A stretch of 64,000 nucleotides of DNA, taken from contig NZ_JARFIK010000001.1 in assembly GCF_029076695.1 (NCBI RefSeq), positions 1,240,001 to 1,304,000 on the forward strand. The letters run 5' to 3'. The DNA comes from Adlercreutzia equolifaciens (lineage in GTDB: Bacteria; Actinomycetota; Coriobacteriia; Coriobacteriales; Eggerthellaceae). Within the stretch, counting starts at the first letter, position 1. Each line of letters opens with the position of its first letter. The position numbers and the translations under genes are program-made. The notes under the pieces are model-generated. The model was not told the DNA's origin, ran no database searches, and saw nothing but the letters and a program-made list of their open reading frames with translations. This document shows positions 57,199 to 64,000 of the stretch, piece by piece.

Positions 57199-58017
57199 AT
57201 GGAACCTATGGTCATGTACAACGCTTGTGTCGAGGCCTTGGAAACCTATGTCCGCAGGGCGGGCTTTACCGAGGTGGTCATCGGGCTGTCCGGGGGCATG
57301 GACTCGTCGCTGGTGGCGGTTATGGCGGTCGACGCCCTGGGCGCCTCCTCCGTGCACGGGGTCATGCTGCCAGGGCCTTATTCCAGCGATTCGTCCCTGA
57401 CCGACGCTGAAGAGCTTGCAGCCAACTTAGGCATCGAGGTGTCCACCGTGTCTATCTGCAAGCCCTTTGAGGCGTTTGCGGAAGTGCTGGCGCAACCGTG
57501 CGGCGGGGCCCTGGAGGGCCTGGCCGCCGAGAACACCCAGGCTCGCTGTCGCATGGTGTGTCTCATGGCCCTGTCCAACGCCCACGGCTGGCTTATGCTG
57601 AACACGGGCAACAAGTCCGAGGCCTGCATGGGCTACTCTACCCTCTACGGCGACACGGCCGGTGCCTTCGCCCCGTTGGGCGGCCTGTACAAGACCGACG
57701 TGTTTGCCGTGGCTCGATGGCGCAACCAGCGGGCGCAGGAGCGCGGAGAGGTGCCTCCCATTCCCGCCAACGTGTTCGTGAAGCCGCCCTCGGCCGAGTT
57801 GGCGCCCGACCAAGAGGACGAGAAGTCCCTGGGCATTGACTACGACACGCTGGACCGCATCCTCGAGGCCTCGGTGGAGCACGGCCGCTCGGTGGACGCC
57901 ATTGCCGCTGAGGGCTTCGATCGCTCCTTGGTGGAGTCCGTGGTGGCCCGTACCGCGGCCAACGCCTTCAAGCGCGCTTTGGAGCCGCCGTACCCCAGCG
58001 TTTCGTTCTACGAGTAA
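57199..58017 (+). CDS. nadE: NH3-dependent NAD+ synthase
   Basis: 272 residues. The PP-loop VIGLSGGMDSSLVAVMAVDALG, followed by ENTQARCRMVCLMALSN, NTGNKSEACMGYSTLYGDTAGAFAPLGGLYKT and PPSAELAPDQEDEKSLG, are the NAD synthase motifs. It amidates deamido-NAD. There is no glutaminase (nitrilase) domain, so ammonia is the expected nitrogen donor. GAAAGGAAC precedes the ATG. Confidence 0.95.
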   Translation: MEPMVMYNACVEALETYVRRAGFTEVVIGLSGGMDSSLVAVMAVDALGASSVHGVMLPGPYSSDSSLTDAEELAANLGIEVSTVSICKPFEAFAEVLAQPCGGALEGLAAENTQARCRMVCLMALSNAHGWLMLNTGNKSEACMGYSTLYGDTAGAFAPLGGLYKTDVFAVARWRNQRAQERGEVPPIPANVFVKPPSAELAPDQEDEKSLGIDYDTLDRILEASVEHGRSVDAIAAEGFDRSLVESVVARTAANAFKRALEPPYPSVSFYE

Positions 58018-58073
58018 ACAACCGCGCAACTACACCGCCTGCGGTATGGCGAGGGCGCGGACGGTGGGGTACC

Positions 58074-59321
58074 ATGACCCTCATGGATACCATTTTCGTA
58101 CAACGCAAGAAGCTGTCCGCCATGGACTGGCTCATCGATGCGGTCATTGCGGCCGGCGCTTTCGGCTTCGCCTGCCTGCAGTTGACGCTTTCGGCCAACC
58201 TCATGTTTCCCGATGAGGCCCTGCGCCGCTTTATGGGCATCGAGGCCGTGGTGCCCACGGGTTGGACCATCTTCGCTATTGCTCTGACCACGCTGCCCTT
58301 GGTGGCGCGGCGCAAAGTGCCCTGGATCGTCTTCGGCTGGTGCCTGCTTTCCTGGGTATGGCTCCAGGGTGAGATGGCGGGGCTGTCGCTGTCGGTAGCG
58401 GGGCCCATCATCGCCCTGTTCACCGTGGCCTCGCTGCGGGGGCGTACCGAGGCGGCCATTGCCGGGGTGGTGGCGTGCTTCGTGCTGCTGCTTGCTCCCT
58501 CGGCCAATCCCGAATCGCAGATGCTCACGCAGCTGACGGTTTTTCAGAATCTGGCCCTGGCCCTGGCTGCCGTCTTTGCCGGCTACGGCCTGCACGAGCA
58601 CCAGGATCGCGTACGGGTCATGGAGGAACGCGCCGCCGAGGCCGAGCGCACCCGCGAGACCGAGGCCGCTCGCCGCGTGGAAGAGGAGCGCGTCTCCATT
58701 GCCCGCGAGGTGCATGACATCACAGCGCATTCGCTCTCGGCGGTCAGTATCCAGGCGGCCGCGGCCGAGCGCCTGATCGATCGCGATCCGGCCGCCGCCA
58801 AAGAGGCCATTGCCGAGGTGCGCCGCACCTCGAAATCGGCCCTTGAGGAAATTCGCGCCATGATCGGCGTCCTGCGCTCGGGTCCCCAGCAGGCGGAAAC
58901 GGTCCCCACGGAAGGCACCGATCGCATGGCCGATCTGGTGGCCTACTTGGAGGGTGCGGGGCTTACGGTGTCGCTGGACATGGAAAGGTATCGCCGTGGG
59001 GAGGTGCCGGCCTTCATCGACGTGGCTCTTTACGGCATTGCCCGCGAGGCGGCTACCAATATCGTGCGCCATGCGGGCGCAACCCAAGCGGTCATTGTGC
59101 TTGCCACCAACGAAGAGGCCGGGGCCGTGCAGTTGGCGGTCGACGACAACGGCCACGGCCTGGCCGTCGAGGAGCTGCGTCCCAATCACCACGGCTTGCG
59201 CGGTATGCGCGAGCGCGCCCGCCTCCTGGGAGGCACCTTCGCCGCCTCGCCAAGCTCTTCGGGCGGGGTGCGCATTGCCGTGACCATTCCGCTTGCCCAG
59301 AAGGAGGAGCCTCGTGAGTAG
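58074..59321 (+). CDS. NarL-type (HisKA_3) sensor histidine kinase
   Basis: 415 residues. Four to five TM segments (about 18-165) form a DesK/LiaS-like sensor with little external domain; a coiled coil (about 180-205) leads to HisKA_3 with His214 (REVHDITAHSLSAVSIQ) and an HATPase domain (AREAATNIVRHAGA, VDDNGHGLA, GLRGMRERARLLGG). It overlaps its response regulator gene by 8 bp. The signal is unknown. Confidence 0.92.
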   Translation: MTLMDTIFVQRKKLSAMDWLIDAVIAAGAFGFACLQLTLSANLMFPDEALRRFMGIEAVVPTGWTIFAIALTTLPLVARRKVPWIVFGWCLLSWVWLQGEMAGLSLSVAGPIIALFTVASLRGRTEAAIAGVVACFVLLLAPSANPESQMLTQLTVFQNLALALAAVFAGYGLHEHQDRVRVMEERAAEAERTRETEAARRVEEERVSIAREVHDITAHSLSAVSIQAAAAERLIDRDPAAAKEAIAEVRRTSKSALEEIRAMIGVLRSGPQQAETVPTEGTDRMADLVAYLEGAGLTVSLDMERYRRGEVPAFIDVALYGIAREAATNIVRHAGATQAVIVLATNEEAGAVQLAVDDNGHGLAVEELRPNHHGLRGMRERARLLGGTFAASPSSSGGVRIAVTIPLAQKEEPRE

Positions 59322-60015
59322 CGAATCGCCCATTACCGTGCTGGTAGTGGATGACCAGGATCTGGTGCGCAGCGGTTTCAAGGCCATTTTGAGCACCTAC
59401 GACGGCATCGAGATTGTCGGTACGGCCCGCAACGGCGTCGAGGCCGTGCAGGAGGCGCAGCGGCTCAAGCCCGACGTGGTGCTCATGGACATCCGCATGC
59501 CGGAAATGAGCGGTATCGAGGCCACGCGCGCCATCACGGGCAATCCTCTGCTGGCAAAGACGCGGGTGCTGGTGCTCACCACCTTCGACATCGACGAATA
59601 CGTCTACGACGCTTTGGGCGCCGGCGCCAGCGGCTTTCTGCTGAAGGACGCTGATCCCGACGAGATCGTGGCGGCCATTCGCGTGGTGGCCGATGGCGAT
59701 GCGCTCATTCAGCCCAAGGTGATGCGCCGCTTGGTGGAAACCTTCGTGGCCGCCCGTCCTCGAGCGGGGTGGGGCAGTGCCGATGCCGCCGATGGGCGCC
59801 GAGCGGCCCTGGCCACCCTGACCGATCGCGAGCGCGAGATTCTCATGCTGGTGGCGCGGGGGCTGTCCAACGATGAGATTGCCGAGGATCTGTTTATCTC
59901 TCCGGCTACGGTAAAGACGCATCTGGCACGCATTATGGCGAAGACCGACGCTCACGACCGCGCTCAGCTGGTGGTGTTCGCCTATGAGACCGGTTTGGTA
60001 TCACCAGCAAGGTAA
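59314..60015 (+). CDS. NarL/LuxR-family response regulator
   Basis: 233 residues. The receiver has Asp59 (VVLMDIRMPEMSG) and Lys in FLLKDADPDEI; a C-terminal LuxR helix-turn-helix (LTDREREILMLVARGLSNDEIAEDLFISPATVKTHLARIMAK by segments) follows. GTG at 59314 follows AAGGAGGAG and overlaps the end of the kinase gene. It is the partner of the upstream kinase. Targets are not evident. Confidence 0.93.
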   Translation: MSSESPITVLVVDDQDLVRSGFKAILSTYDGIEIVGTARNGVEAVQEAQRLKPDVVLMDIRMPEMSGIEATRAITGNPLLAKTRVLVLTTFDIDEYVYDALGAGASGFLLKDADPDEIVAAIRVVADGDALIQPKVMRRLVETFVAARPRAGWGSADAADGRRAALATLTDREREILMLVARGLSNDEIAEDLFISPATVKTHLARIMAKTDAHDRAQLVVFAYETGLVSPAR

Positions 60016-60082
60016 TCCCTGATCAAAGCCATAATCGCAAGAAATCTGAGCGTAAAAAACTCAAATTTTTTCGCCGTACTAC

Positions 60083-60110
60083 TTGTTTTCCGCCCCGTTG
60101 CTGTTATGAT
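60083..60110 (+). promoter_or_regulatory. groESL promoter
   Basis: TTGTTT (60083-60088) and TATGAT (60105-60110), 16-bp spacing, just upstream of the CIRCE element. Confidence 0.7.
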
Positions 60111-60120
60111 GTCTTCCTGT

Positions 60121-60147
60121 TTAGCACTCGTAGTTGAAGAGTGCTAG
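60121..60147 (+). promoter_or_regulatory. CIRCE operator (HrcA binding site)
   Basis: TTAGCACTC-N9-GAGTGCTAG, matching the CIRCE consensus except the last base. HrcA represses groESL through this site in the absence of stress. Confidence 0.95.
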
Positions 60148-60221
60148 CACTTACCCTCATCGAGTGGTTAAATTGGAAGTTGTGCAAAAGCACTACGACA
60201 CCATTGAAAGGACGGCAAGTT

Positions 60222-60509
60222 ATGAAATTGAAGCCTCTGGGCGATCGCGTCATCCTCAAGCAGGACGAGGCTGAGGTAACTACTGCCTCCGGCCTGTTCC
60301 TGGCCTCCGATGCCAAGGAAAAGCCCCAGACGGGCACCATCATTGCGGTGGGCGACGGCAAGATGGGCAAGGACGGCAAGCTGCTGCCTATGCCCGTGAA
60401 AGTCGGCGACAAGGTTATCTACGGCAAGTTCGGCGGCACCGAGGTGGCCCTCGATGGCGAGAACGTGCTGATCATGCGTATTGACGACATCTACGCGGTG
60501 GTTGAATAA
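60222..60509 (+). CDS. groES: co-chaperonin GroES
   Basis: 95 residues. MKLKPLGDRVILKQDEAE is the family start, with the mobile loop (TTASGLFLASDAKEKPQTG) and VGDKVIYGKFGGTEV. It forms the seven-subunit lid of the GroEL folding chamber. GAAAGGAC precedes the ATG. It is transcribed from a CIRCE-controlled promoter with groEL. Confidence 0.97.
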   Translation: MKLKPLGDRVILKQDEAEVTTASGLFLASDAKEKPQTGTIIAVGDGKMGKDGKLLPMPVKVGDKVIYGKFGGTEVALDGENVLIMRIDDIYAVVE

Positions 60510-60523
60510 ATCCAACCATCGAC

Positions 60524-60643
60524 GGCTTTCCGTGGCGGCCGCCTCGCACCTCAAGTCTCTCGCGGGGTTCGCACGCGACCACAAGGTCGCTTAGCTCACG
60601 CCCGCTCGGCCTTTCGGCACGATGCGACTCACCACGAAAAGCC
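60524..60643. repeat. structured inverted-repeat element between groES and groEL
   Basis: GGCTTTCCGTGG (60524-60535) and CCACGAAAAGCC (60632-60643) pair with one mismatch, enclosing further partial pairing and an inner perfect hairpin GCGACC-ACAA-GGTCGC (60575-60590). The 172-bp groES-groEL gap is unusually long for this gene pair. Confidence 0.6.
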
Positions 60644-60666
60644 TGCTGTTAACTTACTTGATTTGA

Positions 60667-62313
<1,647 letters not shown>

Positions 62314-62371
62314 GCCGCAACAAAGGTTGACTCACCGATTTTGGCGCAGTCGTCAAAGCGCTAACTCGAGA

Positions 62372-62405
62372 AGCCGTCGGTTCTTCGGAGCCGGCGGCTT
62401 TTTAT
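62372..62405 (+). terminator. terminator after groEL
   Basis: A 12-bp stem with wobble or mismatched pairs (62372-62383 with 62388-62399), TTCG loop, then TTTTATT. Confidence 0.9.
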
Positions 62406-62486
62406 TGTTATGGGTTTGATATCGCCAAGATAAGCGAGTTCTTCTAAGATAGAGGAAGACGTTTTTCGCATCCCAAGGAGGTTTTC

Positions 62487-63065
62487 GTGGAGCTGATGGA
62501 GCAGCGCATTCTGCGCGATGGCGTGGTGAAGGCGGGCGGCGTTCTAAAGGTGGACGCGTTCCTCAACCACCAGATGGATATCGAGCTGTTCTCCGCCATG
62601 GCCGAGGAATGGAAGCGCCTGTTCGCCGATAAGCCCATCAACAAGGTGCTGACCATCGAAGCCTCCGGCATTGGCATTGCCGCCGTGGTGGCCCATCATT
62701 TCGGAGTGCCCGTGGTGTTCGCGAAGAAGACCCAGTCCATCAACTTGGACGGCACTATGTACTCCACGCGCATTCAGTCCTTCACGCACAACCGCATCTA
62801 CGACGTTATTGTGTCTACGCGTTTTCTGGGGCCCGATGATCACGTGCTTATCATCGACGACTTCCTGGCCAACGGCTGTGCTCTGCGCGGGTTGCTGGAA
62901 ATTTGCGAGAGCGCCGGCGCCACCGTGGAGGGTATCGGCATAGCCATCGAGAAAGGCTTCCAGGGCGGCGGCGACGAGCTGCGCGAGCAGGGTTACGACC
63001 TGCAGTCGCTGGCCATCGTTGAGTCCATGGATCCGGCCACCGGCGCCATCGAGTTCCGTCACTAA
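62487..63065 (+). CDS. xpt: xanthine phosphoribosyltransferase
   Basis: A 192-residue purine salvage enzyme (xanthine + PRPP to XMP). [57 protein letters not shown] (PRPP motif) and [19 protein letters not shown] match Xpt. GTG start after AAGGAGG. The permease gene downstream supports a xanthine role. No purine riboswitch-like sequence was seen in the short leader. Confidence 0.94.
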   Translation: MELMEQRILRDGVVKAGGVLKVDAFLNHQMDIELFSAMAEEWKRLFADKPINKVLTIEASGIGIAAVVAHHFGVPVVFAKKTQSINLDGTMYSTRIQSFTHNRIYDVIVSTRFLGPDDHVLIIDDFLANGCALRGLLEICESAGATVEGIGIAIEKGFQGGGDELREQGYDLQSLAIVESMDPATGAIEFRH

Positions 63066-63082
63066 CCATCACCGCACGTTGG

Positions 63083-63118
63083 CGGGGGCGAGGGCAGCAG
63101 GCTTCGCCCCCGTTTCCG
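63083..63118 (+). terminator. hairpin between xpt and the permease gene
   Basis: A 9-bp stem (63083-63091 with 63104-63112), 12-nt loop, followed by TTTCCGTT. It is a partial terminator or attenuator within the probable operon. Confidence 0.5.
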
Positions 63119-63146
63119 TTATCGATCAAGAAGAAAGAGAGTTCCT

Positions 63147-64000
63147 GTGAGCGACACTACCCGCACCGATGCTCCGGCGTCCCCCGAAGAGGAAGAGGTA
63201 GTTATCGAAAGCGAGGCCGGGGTGGCTTTTCGCGATGGGAAGGAAGAGGCCCTTCGCTCTCTGGATGGTTCCATTGGCTGGCTTGAGGCCTTCCCGTACG
63301 GCCTGCAGCACGTGCTGGCCATGTTCGTAGCTAACCTGGCGCCCATTGCCATCATCGTGGGCGCGGCGGGGCTTTCCGAGGACATGCGTGCCGTGCTCAT
63401 TCAGAATGCTATGTTCATTGCCGGCATCGGCACCTTCATCCAGCTGTTCCCACTTTGGCGCGTCGGTTCGGGGCTGCCCATTGTCATGGGTATCAGCTTC
63501 ACCTTTGTGACCGTGGCCTGCACCGTGGCGGCTACCCAGGGCTACGGCGCCTTGGTGGGCGCGGTTATTGTGGGAGGCTTGATCGAGGGCGTCCTAGGCT
63601 TGTTTGCTCGCTACTGGCGCCGCATCATTACCCCCATTGTGGCGGCCGTGGTAGTAACGGCCATCGGGTTCTCGCTCTTGGGAGTCGGTGCGGCCTCGTT
63701 CGGCGGCGGCACCGATGCGGCTGACTTCGGCAGCGCGCCCAACCTTATCCTCGGTACTATCTCGCTGGTAGCGTGCTTGGCCTTCCAGGGTTTGGCCAAG
63801 GGGGCCACCAAGCAGCTCTCGGTGCTTTTCGGCCTGGTGGTGGGCTATGTGGTTGCCATTGCGATGGGCAAGGTGGACTTTTCGGGTTTCGCCAATTTCG
63901 AGCTGTTCAGCCTGCCGGCCCTTATGCCGGTGATGCCCGAGTTCAACCCTAGCGCCATTGTGTCCATTACGCTGCTGTTCCTGGTGTCGGCTACCGAGAC
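63147..64000 (+). CDS. xanthine/uracil permease (NCS2 family), 5' part
   Basis: The first 284 residues lie in the window; the gene runs off the right edge. A roughly 50-residue acidic N-terminal tail precedes TM segments with NCS2 features: YGLQHVLAMFVANLAPIAIIVGAAGL, IQLFPLWRVGSGLPIVMGISFTFV by parts, and the VSATET motif at the edge with its conserved Glu. Next to xpt, xanthine is the likely cargo. GTG at 63147 was chosen for the AAGAAAGAGAG just upstream. Confidence 0.88.
   Translation, partial: MSDTTRTDAPASPEEEEVVIESEAGVAFRDGKEEALRSLDGSIGWLEAFPYGLQHVLAMFVANLAPIAIIVGAAGLSEDMRAVLIQNAMFIAGIGTFIQLFPLWRVGSGLPIVMGISFTFVTVACTVAATQGYGALVGAVIVGGLIEGVLGLFARYWRRIITPIVAAVVVTAIGFSLLGVGAASFGGGTDAADFGSAPNLILGTISLVACLAFQGLAKGATKQLSVLFGLVVGYVVAIAMGKVDFSGFANFELFSLPALMPVMPEFNPSAIVSITLLFLVSATE

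Noticed and set aside
62406-62486. Purine riboswitch upstream of xpt
   Set aside because: The leader is only about 80 bp and lacks the purine-aptamer core helices.

Overview
The window is a high-GC bacterial chromosome segment, densely packed with genes on both strands. I infer a member of the Coriobacteriia, most likely Eggerthellaceae. This rests on high GC, an anaerobic style (formate-tetrahydrofolate ligase, FchA, FocA, QueH, ferritin, no oxygen respiration genes), a DMSO-reductase-type molybdoenzyme with an NrfD anchor and TorD chaperone, a TsaB-RimI-TsaD fusion, and a full Kdp system. No rRNA, tRNA, CRISPR array, insertion sequence or prophage was recognised.

Layout. 1-10.9 kb: a partial Memo/LigB-type gene, 5-formyl-THF cyclo-ligase, thioredoxin, an Fe-S aldo/keto reductase, an AEC transporter, endonuclease IV, a hemolysin III protein, QueH, ferritin, a small membrane protein, an rRNA uracil methyltransferase and TilS. 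10.9-20.6 kb: Maf, Hpt, FtsH, a FolP-FolK fusion, BirA, MATE, BioY and CoaX. 20.7-26.1 kb: an orphan response regulator, then a one-carbon/formate cluster (Fhs, FchA, FolD, a 53-residue Cys-rich protein, FocA). FolD has lost its cyclohydrolase residues, which fits a separate FchA next door. 26.2-29.4 kb: TsaE and the TsaB-RimI-TsaD fusion (t6A tRNA modification). 29.5-37.8 kb: kdpFABCDE, including a 30-residue KdpF.

37.8-47.4 kb is an electron-transfer region. A lone NrfD protein, a GntR/YtrA regulator and a slipin form one operon. A second operon encodes a Tat-exported molybdopterin oxidoreductase, a four-cluster ferredoxin subunit, an NrfD anchor, a membrane-anchored protein with two C-x4-C-x4-CH units, a four-His cytochrome b-like protein and a TorD chaperone. 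Both operons carry the same exact 20-bp upstream element. Between them sits a convergent small-ORF/small-RNA pair resembling a type I toxin-antitoxin locus. 47.6-51.7 kb, minus strand: response regulator, histidine kinase, lipoprotein, 43-residue CXXC peptide, NapH-like Fe-S membrane protein and TlpA-like lipoprotein, probably one regulated extracytoplasmic thiol/redox unit.

51.8-64 kb: DUF5685-like protein, MenG/UbiE methyltransferase, an amidohydrolase missing most metal-binding His, a small membrane protein with TatA and TatC, HypA, NadE, a NarL-type two-component pair, CIRCE-controlled groES-groEL, xanthine phosphoribosyltransferase and the start of a xanthine/uracil permease. Several long inverted repeats lie between genes (near 7.7, 7.85, 19.7, 45.5 and 60.6 kb) and are not explained by the genes.
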